Assembly: GCF_016907355.1 (NCBI RefSeq)
Contig: NZ_JAFBBW010000001.1
Span: 1,736,001-1,800,000, forward strand
Origin: Agromyces aurantiacus
Lineage (GTDB): Bacteria > Actinomycetota > Actinomycetes > Actinomycetales > Microbacteriaceae
Direction: 5' to 3'
Length of the DNA stretch: 64,000 bases
Positions 28,043-39,391 of this stretch are shown here, one piece after another. Made by a program: the position numbers and the translations under genes. Position 1 is the stretch's first letter, and each line of letters starts with the position of its first letter. The notes below the pieces were generated by a model. The model was not told the origin of the DNA and did no database searches. It was given only the letters and a program-made list of their open reading frames with translations.

Positions 28043-29750
28043 CCGGATGCCGCGGGCGACCCGGGCGACCCGCAGCGGTCTGGCCGTGCTCGCCGCCGGC
28101 CTGCTCGCGCTCGCCGCGGGCTGCGCGTCGATCCCCACCAGCGGAGCGGTCAACCCCGGGCTCGCCGACGCGCCCGACCAGACGGTGGACCTCGACGTGT
28201 TCGCGCGCGGGCCCCAGGACGGCGCGAACCAGCAGCAGATCCTCGACGGCTTCATCGACGCGGCAGCCAGCCCGAGCGGCAATTACGAGGTCGCCAGGCA
28301 GTTCCTGACCGACGCGTTCGCCGACGAGTGGACCGCGGCCGATGCGGGCGTGACGATCGACGTGCTCGCCGACCGCTCCTTCACGCCCGTCGCCGACGAC
28401 GTCATCCGCGCGCAGGCCGTGCCCGCCGCGAACCTGGCCGAGAACGGCCAGTACCTCGAGTCGTCCTCGACCGCCCCGCTGCAGCTGGAATACCGCTTCG
28501 AGCAGGTCGACGGCGAGTGGCGCATCTCGAGTGCGCCCGACGGCGTGCTCATCGACGAGACCAACTTCGAGCTCGCCTACCGCCAGTACACGCTCGCGTT
28601 CTTCGACCCCCAGTTCCGGTTCGTCGTGCCCGACGCGCGGTGGTTCGCGGGCCGCGAGTCGGCGCAGACCAGCATCGTGCGTGCGCTGCTCGCCGGGCCG
28701 GCCGACTGGCTCGCGCCGGGCGTCGCCTCGGCGTTCCCCGAGGACCTCACGCTCGATCCGGCCACCGTCCCGGTCAGCGACGGCGTCGCCCAGGTCTCGC
28801 TCTCCGGCGCCGCCTTCGACAACCTCAGGACCGTCCAGCTCATGCAGTACCAGCTCGAGCAGAGCCTGCAGGGCGTGCGCAACGTCGACCGGGTGCAGCT
28901 CTCGTTGAACGGCGTCGCGCAGGAGGCGCCCGACCTGGCCGACCGGCCCGAGACCGCGCCGCGGATCGATCCGCGCCCCGTCGTCTCCGACGGGTCGACG
29001 TTCGGATACCTGTCGACGGCGGGCGACGAGGTCCTGCCGATCGAGGGCCTGACCGACCAGGTCATCGGGCTCCAGCCGACCGGCGCGGCGGTCGGGCCGG
29101 GGGGCACCACCGCCGCGGTGCTCGCCCCGGACGGCGTGTGGCTCGCCGACGCCGATGCCGGCGCCGTCCAGCTCGATCCCCGGAGCGGCCTCATCACGCC
29201 GGCGTTCGACGTCGACGGCATCGTGTGGTCGGTTCCCGGGAATGCGCCCGACGAGCTCGTGTGGTTCCCGTCCGAGGGCGGGGACGGCACCCAGATCGCC
29301 GTGCCGTGGACCGCCTCGCGCATCGTCGCCCTCGAGGTCTCGCGCGACGGCACGCGCCTGGTCGCCCTGCTCGTCGACGGCGGACGAACGCGCGTGGTCG
29401 CGGCCGCCGTCCAGCGCGACGAGAACGGGCTGCCGATCGCGCTCGGGGGCGACGCGCTCGAGGTCGCCGACACCGCGGCGGCCGCGATCGACGTGGCCTG
29501 GCTCGACGCGGGCACGGTCGGCACGCTGACCCAGTCCGCCGGCGGGGAGCCGCGCCTCGCCCTGCAGGAGCTCGGCGCGCCGTCCGAGCCGGGAGAGGCG
29601 CCGGCGGGCGCCGTCCAGATCGACGGCGCGAACAGCCTCCGCGACCTCCGCGTGCTGACGGCCGACGGCGAGCTCGTGACGCGTGCCGGCGTCGGCTGGC
29701 AGGTGCAGGCGCGCGACGTGCGCTTCGTCGCGACGCAGTCGACCGACTGA
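28035..29750 (+). CDS. lpqB: Lipoprotein LpqB
   Basis: A 571-residue secreted lipoprotein. The signal peptide ends in the lipobox LAAGC (cysteine near residue 30), so the mature protein would be lipid-anchored outside the membrane. A GerMN domain (about 190-300; VSDGVAQVSLSGAAFDNLRT region) precedes a beta-propeller-like C-terminal half. In mycobacteria LpqB contacts MtrB and modulates signalling. GAGGAGG 6 nt upstream favours ATG 28035 over the GTG three bases earlier. It is coupled to mtrB by overlap. Confidence 0.94.
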   Translation: MRDRMPRATRATRSGLAVLAAGLLALAAGCASIPTSGAVNPGLADAPDQTVDLDVFARGPQDGANQQQILDGFIDAAASPSGNYEVARQFLTDAFADEWTAADAGVTIDVLADRSFTPVADDVIRAQAVPAANLAENGQYLESSSTAPLQLEYRFEQVDGEWRISSAPDGVLIDETNFELAYRQYTLAFFDPQFRFVVPDARWFAGRESAQTSIVRALLAGPADWLAPGVASAFPEDLTLDPATVPVSDGVAQVSLSGAAFDNLRTVQLMQYQLEQSLQGVRNVDRVQLSLNGVAQEAPDLADRPETAPRIDPRPVVSDGSTFGYLSTAGDEVLPIEGLTDQVIGLQPTGAAVGPGGTTAAVLAPDGVWLADADAGAVQLDPRSGLITPAFDVDGIVWSVPGNAPDELVWFPSEGGDGTQIAVPWTASRIVALEVSRDGTRLVALLVDGGRTRVVAAAVQRDENGLPIALGGDALEVADTAAAAIDVAWLDAGTVGTLTQSAGGEPRLALQELGAPSEPGEAPAGAVQIDGANSLRDLRVLTADGELVTRAGVGWQVQARDVRFVATQSTD

Positions 29751-29873
29751 CGCGTCGCGGGGCCGGCGAGCCGGATCGCGACCGGTCCTCGACAGTCGTC
29801 CGCCGGCGCGAGCCGTCCGGTGCCGGAGACCGCGTCCGGCGATGCGGCCCGTGCCTGCGCGAGCATCGGACCC

Positions 29874-30554
29874 GTGACGACGACGGGTTCCGCTGCGGGC
29901 GTGCTGCGCGAGGCGCTGCTCGACGCGCTCGCGCTCGTGCTGCCCGTGGCGTGCGCCGGGTGCGGCGCGCCCGATCGCTCGGTGTGCGGGGCCTGTCGCG
30001 CCGCGCTCGAGCCTGCGGCGGCACCGGTCGAGCGCCCCGGGATCCGGGCGTGGGCCGGGCTGTCGTACGCCGGGGCGGCGGCCCGCGCCATCCGCTCGTT
30101 CAAGGACGACGGGCGCACGGATGCCGCGCCCGCCCTCGCGCCCGCCCTACGCGCCGCGCTGGCCGCCGCGTGCGCCGAGCCGGTCCGCCCCGGCCGGCTC
30201 GAGGTCGCGGTCGTGCCCTCGACCGCGGCGGCGCGGCGTGCGCGGGGGTACGACCCGGTGCGGCTGCTCGTCCGCCATGCCGGCTTCAGATCGGCGAACG
30301 TGCTGCGGGCGCTCGACCGCGCCGACCAGGCCGGACTCGGACGGGCCGAGCGCCGGGCGAACGCGGCGCGCTCGCTGACGGCGGTGCGTCCCCTCTCCGG
30401 GGGCCGCTTCGTGCTCGTCGACGACGTCGTGACGACCGGATCGACCCTCGCCGACGCGGTCCGCGCCATCCGTTCCGCGGGCGGCGACGTCGCCGCGATC
30501 GCGGTCCTCGCGCAGACCCCGCTCCGGGTTCCCGAGCATCACCTGAACGGGTGA
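29874..30554 (+). CDS. ComF-family phosphoribosyltransferase-like protein
   Basis: About 226 residues from the GTG at 29874. An N-terminal zinc-ribbon-like CAGCGAPDRSVCGAC (four cysteines) precedes a phosphoribosyltransferase fold whose PRPP loop VLVDDVVTTGSTLADAV lies near residue 175. Relatives include ComF/GntX proteins linked to DNA uptake in naturally competent bacteria, and Rv3242c at the same place in M. tuberculosis; a competence role here is not shown. A longer GTG start at 29820 is possible and would add 18 residues. It lies between lpqB and hpf as in mycobacteria. Confidence 0.85.
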   Translation: MTTTGSAAGVLREALLDALALVLPVACAGCGAPDRSVCGACRAALEPAAAPVERPGIRAWAGLSYAGAAARAIRSFKDDGRTDAAPALAPALRAALAAACAEPVRPGRLEVAVVPSTAAARRARGYDPVRLLVRHAGFRSANVLRALDRADQAGLGRAERRANAARSLTAVRPLSGGRFVLVDDVVTTGSTLADAVRAIRSAGGDVAAIAVLAQTPLRVPEHHLNG

Positions 30555-30587
30555 CGAACGGCCCGTGACATCCGGCACCCCGGGGGC

Positions 30588-30593
30588 TACGGT
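30588..30593 (+). promoter_or_regulatory. -10 box upstream of hpf
   Basis: TACGGT in the 104-nt gap after the comF-like gene is a plausible -10 box. The ribosome binding site GGAGG is at 30649-30653, 5 nt before the ATG at 30659, so this transcript has a leader. Confidence 0.4.
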
Positions 30594-30658
30594 GTCAGGA
30601 CAGGCGTGGTCCAACCACCCTCTACCCGGGTGACACGCCGGTGGAGATGGAGGTCCTC

Positions 30659-31369
30659 ATGGAACTGAACATCGTCGGACGCAACCTGGAAGTGACCGAT
30701 CGATTCCGCGCCTACGCGGCCGAGAAGGCAGAGAAGGTCTCCCACCTGTCCGACCGTGCCATCTCACTCGATGTGAAGGTGAGCCGTCACAACGAGAAGA
30801 ACGGCAACTCCGGGCTCGACCGGGTCGAGCTCACCCTCGTCGGCAAGGGCCCCGTGGTCCGCGCCGAGGCCGACGGGGCCGACAAGTACGCGGCGTTCGA
30901 CGTCGCGCTCGGGCGACTGCTCGAACGCGTCCGCCGCGCGAAGGACCGCCGCAAGGTCCACCGCGGCGGCAACCGGCGCCCGACCTCGCTGCGCGAGGCG
31001 ACCGACGCCGGGTTCAGCGACGTCGGCGTCCAGGCGGCCGACGTCGAGATCCTCGAGAAGGTCCGCACGGGGAACATCCCGATCGTGACCGGCGAGGCGC
31101 ACGAGACCGAGGAGGCGGAGGCGTACTCGCCCGTGGTCATCCGCCGCAAGGTCTTCGCCGCCACCCCCATGACGGTCGACGACGCGCTCTACCACATGGA
31201 GCTCGTCGGACACGACTTCTACCTCTTCATCGATTCCGAGACCCACCGGCCGAGCGTGGTCTACCGCCGCAAGGGCTGGGACTACGGGCTGATCGGGCTC
31301 GACGAGCACGCCGAGGCCGACGCGACGAGCGAGACCGCGAGCGCGTCGCTCGCCCGCAGCGGCGCCTGA
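30659..31369 (+). CDS. hpf: Ribosome hibernation-promoting factor, long form
   Basis: A 236-residue two-domain factor. Residues 1-110 are the YfiA/HPF ribosome-binding domain (ELNIVGRNLEVTDRFRAYAA; basic patch RRAKDRRKVHRGGNRRP). A linker leads to the C-terminal dimerisation domain (VIRRKVFAATPMTVDDALYH; YLFIDSETHRPSVVYRRKG). Long HPF dimerises 70S ribosomes into inactive 100S particles during stress. ATG 30659 has an ideal GGAGG; an upstream in-frame GTG at 30641 is rejected. It precedes secA as in mycobacteria. Confidence 0.95.
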   Translation: MELNIVGRNLEVTDRFRAYAAEKAEKVSHLSDRAISLDVKVSRHNEKNGNSGLDRVELTLVGKGPVVRAEADGADKYAAFDVALGRLLERVRRAKDRRKVHRGGNRRPTSLREATDAGFSDVGVQAADVEILEKVRTGNIPIVTGEAHETEEAEAYSPVVIRRKVFAATPMTVDDALYHMELVGHDFYLFIDSETHRPSVVYRRKGWDYGLIGLDEHAEADATSETASASLARSGA

Positions 31370-31383
31370 TCGCCGCGAACGGC

Positions 31384-31418
31384 CGGTCCCGGCCGGGCGC
31401 ACCGCCCGGCCGGGACCG
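31384..31418 (+). terminator. Hairpin terminator after hpf
   Basis: CGGTCCCGGCCGGGC (31384-31398) pairs perfectly over 15 bp with GCCCGGCCGGGACCG (31404-31418) around the loop GCACC, 14 nt after the hpf stop. It lacks a T-tract, as is common for actinobacterial terminators. Confidence 0.75.
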
Positions 31419-31438
31419 ACGCCCAGACTGCTGCCCAC

Positions 31439-31453
31439 TAGCATGGCTATGAT
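31439..31453 (+). promoter_or_regulatory. Candidate secA -10 boxes
   Basis: TAGCAT (31439-31444) and TATGAT (31448-31453) overlap-spaced upstream of secA are both good -10 hexamers. Either would give a leader of roughly 80 nt before the GTG start at 31539. Confidence 0.4.
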
Positions 31454-31538
31454 GACCGTCTGCACAGGCGGATCCTCCGGCGTGCGCGGGTGCCCCACCC
31501 CGACGTCGCACGCCTGAACGACAACGGGAGAGCAGTTC

Positions 31539-34346
<2,808 letters not shown>

Positions 34347-34358
34347 GCCACCCCTCGC

Positions 34359-34403
34359 GAGACGCACGACGGCCCGGGCATCGCCCGGGCCGTCGTGCGT
34401 CTC
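34359..34403. terminator. Perfect 21-bp hairpin between secA and the cyclase gene
   Basis: A 21-nt arm at 34359-34379 pairs without mismatch with 34383-34403 around the 3-nt loop ATC; the arm core is GACGGCCCGGGC. The right arm ends inside the stop codon of the convergent cyclase gene. It can terminate transcription from both directions. No T-tract is present. Confidence 0.8.
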
Positions 34404-35658
34404 ACGCGTCGTCGCGAGGCCCGTCGAGGAACCACGTGCGCATCGTGCCCATCCCCTTCACCTCGATGGTGCCGCGGGCGTGCATCGCGAAGACGCCGGC
34501 GAGTTGCTCGGCGACCGGGTCGGTGAGCTGGATCGACCCGTCCGGCGCGGTCGACTCCATGCGGCTCGCGGCGTTCACCGTGTCGCCGTAGACGTCCCAC
34601 AGGAAGCGCGACTCGCCGATCACGCCCGCGACGATCGGCCCCGTGGCGATGCCGATCCGGAGCACGATGCCGCGCCGCCCGCCGATCGCGGAGGACGCGG
34701 CGATGGCGCGCAGCCCGAGCGCGAAGTCGGCGAGCGCGCGGAGGTCGCCCGCCTGATCCGGGCCGCCGGTGATCGCCAGGTACGCATCGCCGATCGTCTT
34801 GACCTTCGTGACGCCGAGCCGGGCCGCGAGCACGTCGAACGCGCCGAGCATCCGGTTGAGGTCGTGCACGAGCCGGTCGGCCGTGAGGGTCTCCGAGAGG
34901 CTGGTGAAGTCGACGATGTCGGCGACCAGCACGCCCACGCCGTCGTAGCGGTCGGCGATCGGATGCTCCCCGGCGACGAGGCGTTCGGCGATCGGTCCGG
35001 GGAGGACGTTGCGCAGGATGCGGTCGGAGCGGTCGCGCTCGTCGGCGAGGGCCGCCGCGAGCCGGTCGCGCGAACGGACGTAGGCGCGCATCGCCAGGAA
35101 CATGATGATCGACACCGAGACGATGTTGATCGCGAAGAACATCGTCACGACCCAGGCGTCGATGGCGGGCGCGCGCGACTGCAGGACCCCCTCGAAGGGT
35201 GCGAGCCCGATGACGATCGCGACGAACGCCGCGAACACGAGGGCCGGCCGCCGCACGCTGCTGAACGACAGCGCGCCGACCGGCGCCGCCAGTGCGAAGA
35301 GGACCACGGCGCTGCTGTTGGCGAAGCCGCCGAGGGCCACGTGCACGAGTGGCGGCAGCGTCAGGAACATCGCGGTCTGCGAGAACCGGAACCAGCGGTC
35401 GTCGCGCGTGGCGCGCAGGTGCACGAGGCCGATGATCGAAGCGACGATGTAGACGGTCGGGATGGCCGCGGCGACCGGGAGGCCGATCGCGTAGTAGAAC
35501 GCCGTCCACGGCGTGATGACCACGAGCGTGAAGACGGCCGTGCGGGTCAGGACGGACTTCTCCATCCGACGGCGGTCATCGTCGCCCGCTGCGTATCCGA
35601 TCGAGCCGACGGTCGCCACGAGGTCGGAGACGCGGGCCGGCACCGCGAAGCGCTCCAT
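34402..35658 (-). CDS. Membrane-bound class III adenylate cyclase
   Basis: A 418-residue protein: six membrane helices (residues about 40-190), a short coiled linker (RDRLAAALADERDRSDRILR), then a class III cyclase domain. Metal aspartates lie in VADIVDFTSLS and KTIGDAYLAI; the lysine of KTIGD and the aspartate of LWDVYGDTVN are the adenine-specifying positions; N and R of VNAASRMES are transition-state residues. All are present, so ATP-to-cAMP activity as a homodimer is expected. The six-helix plus cyclase layout resembles the Rv1625c-type, though HAMP is not obvious. It is convergent with secA. Confidence 0.92.
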   Translation of the reverse strand: MERFAVPARVSDLVATVGSIGYAAGDDDRRRMEKSVLTRTAVFTLVVITPWTAFYYAIGLPVAAAIPTVYIVASIIGLVHLRATRDDRWFRFSQTAMFLTLPPLVHVALGGFANSSAVVLFALAAPVGALSFSSVRRPALVFAAFVAIVIGLAPFEGVLQSRAPAIDAWVVTMFFAINIVSVSIIMFLAMRAYVRSRDRLAAALADERDRSDRILRNVLPGPIAERLVAGEHPIADRYDGVGVLVADIVDFTSLSETLTADRLVHDLNRMLGAFDVLAARLGVTKVKTIGDAYLAITGGPDQAGDLRALADFALGLRAIAASSAIGGRRGIVLRIGIATGPIVAGVIGESRFLWDVYGDTVNAASRMESTAPDGSIQLTDPVAEQLAGVFAMHARGTIEVKGMGTMRTWFLDGPRDDA

Positions 35659-35709
35659 CGCACGAGCGTACTGGGTGCGGCGCGCCGGGCGGGGTCCGGC
35701 GCGCGAGGG

Positions 35710-36162
35710 TCACAGCACGCTGATGACGCTCGCCCGCCAGCGCTCGTCGAGGCCTTCGAGCCGGATGGCGACCGCGCGCGACCTGGCCCGCTGGTGGACC
35801 ATCACCACGGCCTCGACGATGCCGTCGGCGGGCTCGCCCATCACGATGCGGCCGACCGTGAAGGCCGGGCGCTGCGCGACGACGCCCTTGACCCGCCGTG
35901 CACGGGCAGCCAGCACGACGCGCTTGCCGAGGTTGCGGTAGACGTCGTCGGTCACCCAGCGCGCGAGCTGCTCGAGGTCGCGGGCGCCGGCGAGGACCTC
36001 GATGACGCAGTGCGTGAGGTTGCGCAGCAGCGGCTCGGGATCGGGCAGCTCGGCACGGCCGGAGCGGCGGCGGGCGAACTCGTCGTCGTCGAAGTCGAGT
36101 CGCCGCGCGGACGTTCCGAGGATCGCGGTGCGAGGCGGCGCGCTCTGCTGGCGTGCGGTCAT
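35710..36162 (-). CDS. Rv3235-family protein
   Basis: A 150-residue protein. The N-terminal 40 residues are polar; the conserved part reads LLRNLTHCVIEVLAGARDLE, then QLARWVTDDVYRNLGKRVVL and GEPADGIVEAVVMVHQRARS. This matches the actinobacterial Rv3235 family, found near secA1 in M. tuberculosis. Function is unknown; the fold looks like a small alpha/beta domain. The ATG at 36162 was chosen because the frame upstream becomes proline-rich and enters the intergenic region. It is the last clear core gene before the island. Confidence 0.82.
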   Translation of the reverse strand: MTARQQSAPPRTAILGTSARRLDFDDDEFARRRSGRAELPDPEPLLRNLTHCVIEVLAGARDLEQLARWVTDDVYRNLGKRVVLAARARRVKGVVAQRPAFTVGRIVMGEPADGIVEAVVMVHQRARSRAVAIRLEGLDERWRASVISVL

Positions 36163-36343
36163 GACGGCTCCAGTAGGGTGGGGCGGTCGTCGTGCTGCGA
36201 CGACATCGTGCCCCCTGTTCGGGGGCCTGCGGGGGTCTTGAGTGAACCGTAGGGGCCCGGGCGGCGGGGTGTCAAGGAAATCCCAGCCATTGGCCAATGA
36301 GCGGTTCGGGTAGAGCACCATTCCAGACGCTCATGGCCCCCCG

Positions 36344-36526
36344 CTAGTCATCGATTGGCCACCAATCCCGGTCGCGATTCGATTGTCCAATCCAGACGGG
36401 TCCGTCCGAAGTACGGATCTCAATATGGCCGTTTGGTCCGGCGGACTCCACTGCGCGCAGTAGGTACTGAACGTCTGCCTCTGTTCCCTCGAGCGTGGAA
36501 CCGTTGGAGAGCTTGATGTGCGCCAT
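36344..36526 (-). CDS. Small hypothetical protein, paralogue of the one at 41234-41413
   Basis: A 60-residue protein starting MAHIKLSNGSTLEG and ending QSNRDRDWWPIDD. It aligns along its whole length with the protein at 41234-41413 (shared pattern MAHI-LxNG, QYxL, PNGH, T-DG, IGQxNR-R-W). The conserved upstream word GGAGTACC is also shared and probably includes the ribosome binding site. The alternating hydrophobic pattern suggests a small beta-rich domain. Function is unknown; the duplication within the island argues that it is real and translated. Confidence 0.7.
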   Translation of the reverse strand: MAHIKLSNGSTLEGTEADVQYLLRAVESAGPNGHIEIRTSDGPVWIGQSNRDRDWWPIDD

Positions 36527-36542
36527 GGGGCGCACGGTACTC

Positions 36543-36695
36543 CTAAATGAGATACCAAAGTGGATCAAGAGCGTATCCGAGGAGGGCGAACGCTGCCACC
36601 ACGATGAGCAGGACCCCAGATCGGCACTCCCCATCCGCCAGGCATTCCGCGGCTCCCCCCGCGGGGTTGACGGCCGCCGCCAGCAGGTGAATCAT
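36543..36695 (-). CDS. Possible small membrane protein
   Basis: A 50-residue frame beginning MIHLLAAAVNPAGG with a C-terminal hydrophobic helix (SGVLLIVVAAFALLGYAL). It ends 16 nt before the MAHIKL gene on the same strand. No good ribosome binding site is visible and no family is recognised, so the call is weak. Confidence 0.3.
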   Translation of the reverse strand: MIHLLAAAVNPAGGAAECLADGECRSGVLLIVVAAFALLGYALDPLWYLI

Positions 36696-36794
36696 CCGAA
36701 TAGGGGACGGACAGGCGTAGAGCACCGACGAGCACTCGCGTACTAGAACAGCAGCTCACCGAATGGGACGCCGAAGCGGGTCAGGGGGAACCGC

Positions 36795-37913
36795 GTGCCA
36801 ATTAGTCTTGCTGCGTATGCCGACGCCGTAGAGCACGTGTACGTTGCCGCAACTGACCCTGATGCCTGGCCATCGGCTATGGAGGCGGTCCGGACGGGGT
36901 TCGACGCGCTAGTCGTCGCGTTCCTGGCGGCCGCCCCGGGCCATCGTCCTATCGTGGCGAATGCGGGGTTGCCCGCCGAGGCGATCGCGAGCTATGAGGC
37001 GTACTACGGGCGCTTGGATCATGTCGCACGCCATTTTCAACTACCTGGGACGGGGATCGACGTCGCGCTTCCAGCCGATGCGTTCGTGGGATGGGAGGAC
37101 CGCCACCGCAGTGAGTTCTTCCACGACTGGGCCGAACCGATCGGCATGGGCGTGTTCATCGCAGGAACAGCTTTCTGGCGTAAAGATGCCGTCAACTGGC
37201 TGGCGGTCGTTGGTCGACCCGACCAGTCGTCGATCACCGACAACGACAGCATCCGGGCGTTTCGCGGTCTGTTGCCCCACATCCGCAGGGCGGCTGACCT
37301 CCACACTCGACTGGACGAGGCCGCGGCGCGCTTCGCCGGCGCGGCAGACGCCTTGTCGCGATTCCCGCACGCAGTCGCGCTGATCGGCGACGGCGGGAGG
37401 TTGTCGTACACGAATCCCGCCGGAGAGGCGCTGTTTGCGACACGCGACGGGCTATGGATTGACCGCGGCGGCGTCTTGCACGCTCAACGGTCGAGTGACG
37501 AAGCAGCCTTGCGCAGATTGATCTTGCTGGCCACCCGGGGCAACGACCTGGGTGTGCGATCGGGAGGACGCATCGTGATAGCCCGCGAGGCGTGCGGGCT
37601 CCCGTTGCTGCTGTTCGTCGTTCCGACCGGCAGAGAGAACAGCGTTTCCTCCGCAATTGTGGTTGGGATCGCCGCCGAGAAGCCCTCGACGGTATCGGTC
37701 ACCGCGCTGCAGGAGTTGTTCGGCCTTACGCGCGCGGAGGCCGAAACCGCGCGACGAGTGGTGCGCGGCCTCGGTCTGCAGCACGCCGCAGAAGACGCTG
37801 GCGTCACACTTTCGACCGTCAGGGCTCAGTTGCAGCGCGTCTTCGAGAAAACCGGCACCCACCGGCAAGCGGAACTGGTCAGTCTCGTCGACTCTCTGCA
37901 GCTTCGTATCTGA
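36795..37913 (+). CDS. LuxR-type HTH transcriptional regulator
   Basis: A 372-residue protein with a C-terminal LuxR-type helix-turn-helix (residues about 305-365): LFGLTRAEAETARRVVRGLG, then HAAEDAGVTLSTVRAQLQRV and FEKTGTHRQAELV. The N-terminal 290 residues are a PAS/GAF-like sensor region (FPHAVALIGDGGRLSYTNPA is PAS-like). This architecture is frequent in proteobacterial genomes and rarer in Microbacteriaceae. Base composition is below that of the core genes, consistent with transfer. The start is GTG at 36795 with GGGGGA upstream. Its target is unknown; no operon partner is adjacent. Confidence 0.82.
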   Translation: MPISLAAYADAVEHVYVAATDPDAWPSAMEAVRTGFDALVVAFLAAAPGHRPIVANAGLPAEAIASYEAYYGRLDHVARHFQLPGTGIDVALPADAFVGWEDRHRSEFFHDWAEPIGMGVFIAGTAFWRKDAVNWLAVVGRPDQSSITDNDSIRAFRGLLPHIRRAADLHTRLDEAAARFAGAADALSRFPHAVALIGDGGRLSYTNPAGEALFATRDGLWIDRGGVLHAQRSSDEAALRRLILLATRGNDLGVRSGGRIVIAREACGLPLLLFVVPTGRENSVSSAIVVGIAAEKPSTVSVTALQELFGLTRAEAETARRVVRGLGLQHAAEDAGVTLSTVRAQLQRVFEKTGTHRQAELVSLVDSLQLRI

Positions 37914-38104
37914 CCGCCTCAATTCGCCGCGACGAGGGGCGGCGAACGCCTGCCGCCGGCATCGCGCTCACGAGCCGGCGTGAGAACTTCATCCATTCAT
38001 ACGATGAGATACCCGTCGTTCCGGCACAGCATCAGAAGACGCCTCCGCGAAGTTGAACGGAGACCTAATTCATACGCTACCGATCTTGATCATGGGGGAA
38101 GATT

Positions 38105-38437
38105 GTGGAAGCTAAGACGATACGCGTCGTCTGGAGTTCGGCGTCGTCCGGCTGGAAGAACTTCAACTGGGATGGAGTAATCACGGCGAACTCCGTGGTC
38201 CATATCTCGGCAAGCGAGCTTGTCTTTCCAGGGAAGACTTTCAATCCGATCGGAACTTTCCGACACAGGGGCGAGGCACCCATTTGGGTGAAGAACGTCC
38301 GACCGCATGGTCCAAACCCAGGTGATTCGATCACTGGCGGCGTCGAGTTTTATTTGGTGGTGGAGTGGGGCAAGCCCTTGACTGTCGCGACCGATATCAC
38401 AGTGCTGGGTGATCCGGACGACGTGGTCACCGTCTAG
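38105..38437 (+). CDS. Hypothetical protein, beta-rich
   Basis: A 110-residue frame with GGGGGA upstream of its GTG start. The protein is rich in beta-forming residues and aromatics (IRVVWSSASSGWKNFNWDGV; GGVEFYLVVEWGKPLTVATD) and has no membrane segment or signal peptide. It resembles a small beta-sandwich or lectin-like fold in pattern only. Codon use is low in GC. No family recognised. Confidence 0.55.
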   Translation: MEAKTIRVVWSSASSGWKNFNWDGVITANSVVHISASELVFPGKTFNPIGTFRHRGEAPIWVKNVRPHGPNPGDSITGGVEFYLVVEWGKPLTVATDITVLGDPDDVVTV

Positions 38438-38450
38438 GCCGCATTGATGA

Positions 38451-38765
38451 ATGCGGAGGGGCATCGCGACCTATTTCGACGGACCCGACAAATGGCTTGC
38501 CATTTCCGGCGACGGAATTCTTGTCGAGCGATCACCCGATTTGCTCGTAGTTGCCCCCGCCGCGGTGGGACAGCTCGATCAACCCGGGTTCGACTGGAGT
38601 CCGGCCGCGAGGGCGGGTGGGCATCCCCAGATTGGGGTGCACTCGGCTCCATGCGCTGGGACCCAAGAATGGCGGCATGCGGCGAGTCTGCTCAGGTATC
38701 AGGCGAGTGCCCGCTCGGACTTATTCCTCCGACGACACGCGCTCCGAAACATGCTCATGCCGTGA
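38451..38765 (+). CDS. Possible truncated hypothetical protein
   Basis: A 104-residue frame whose first 45 residues look coding (IATYFDGPDKWLAISGDGIL, VERSPDLLVVAP), while the remainder is arginine-rich and runs across the 19-bp repeat at 38651 in another frame. I read it as a gene cut at the repeat junction, with the tail being read-through. There is no clear ribosome binding site. Confidence 0.3.
   Translation: MRRGIATYFDGPDKWLAISGDGILVERSPDLLVVAPAAVGQLDQPGFDWSPAARAGGHPQIGVHSAPCAGTQEWRHAASLLRYQASARSDLFLRRHALRNMLMP
38651..38669 (+). repeat. 19-bp start-like repeat, copy 1
   Basis: ATGCGCTGGGACCCAAGAA. It matches the 5' end (MRWDP) of the decayed gene at 45859, but the sequence on either side is unrelated. 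Consensus of the four copies is ATGCGCTGnGACCSRRGAW. Confidence 0.6.
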
Positions 38766-38872
38766 TGTTCGGTGATGTCGGGATGTCACCCAAAATGGTC
38801 ACACGGCGCGGGTTTCTGCGAGGGCGCCAACCCCGTACCGTTTGAGGAACGAATCCAGGGAGGGGGGAACCC

Positions 38873-39388
38873 GTGATCGATTTTCCGGTCGCGCTCCCCG
38901 TTGGAGTTCGCACATCATGCGACTTGCCGCGCAAGACCGGGAAGTTCCAGCACACTTGGCTCGATACGGACGTTCCCGAGCACGTTGACGAGCATGCGAA
39001 GCTCGTCAATGGAGATCTTCATCCCCGGCTGAAGAAGCGAGAGCACCTTGACGCCCTAGGCCAGCTTCGCTCGTTGAAGACGCGTGCGGCGCGAGGCCAG
39101 CTTCCAGTCAGCCGCGACAACACTGGACGGGCTCGCATCATGCAGAGCGTCCCGTACTTGCTCGAACTTCGTCCCGCGTTCAATCAGGGCAATCCTCCAC
39201 CCCGACTGATACGTCTGTATTATGCAGAACCAGCCCAGGTTCAGGGAGCCCTGCTACCACTGGTACTGAGCACGAAGCCGAACGGTCCTGACCCACTCGG
39301 CGAGCAGAACGCGTCCCTTCAGGATGCGAAGGCGCGCAGCAGGCTCTGGCTGCTGACGCGGCAGTCATCACGAGCGACGAGGAGATAG
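38873..39388 (+). CDS. HigB/RelE-like toxin candidate
   Basis: A 171-residue protein. The second half has the compact RelE-like pattern: VPYLLELRPAFNQGNPPPRL, then IRLYYAEPAQVQGALLPLVL and STKPNGPDPLGEQNASLQDA followed by ARSRLWLL. Proteins of this type (HigB-like mRNA interferases) precede their HTH antitoxin, exactly the order seen here. The GTG start follows AGGGAGGGGGG. The first 75 residues are an unusual N-terminal extension; an internal start closer to the RelE domain is possible. The antitoxin begins 3 nt downstream. Catalytic residues cannot be assigned confidently. Confidence 0.6.
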   Translation: MIDFPVALPVGVRTSCDLPRKTGKFQHTWLDTDVPEHVDEHAKLVNGDLHPRLKKREHLDALGQLRSLKTRAARGQLPVSRDNTGRARIMQSVPYLLELRPAFNQGNPPPRLIRLYYAEPAQVQGALLPLVLSTKPNGPDPLGEQNASLQDAKARSRLWLLTRQSSRATRR

Positions 39389-39391
39389 CGC

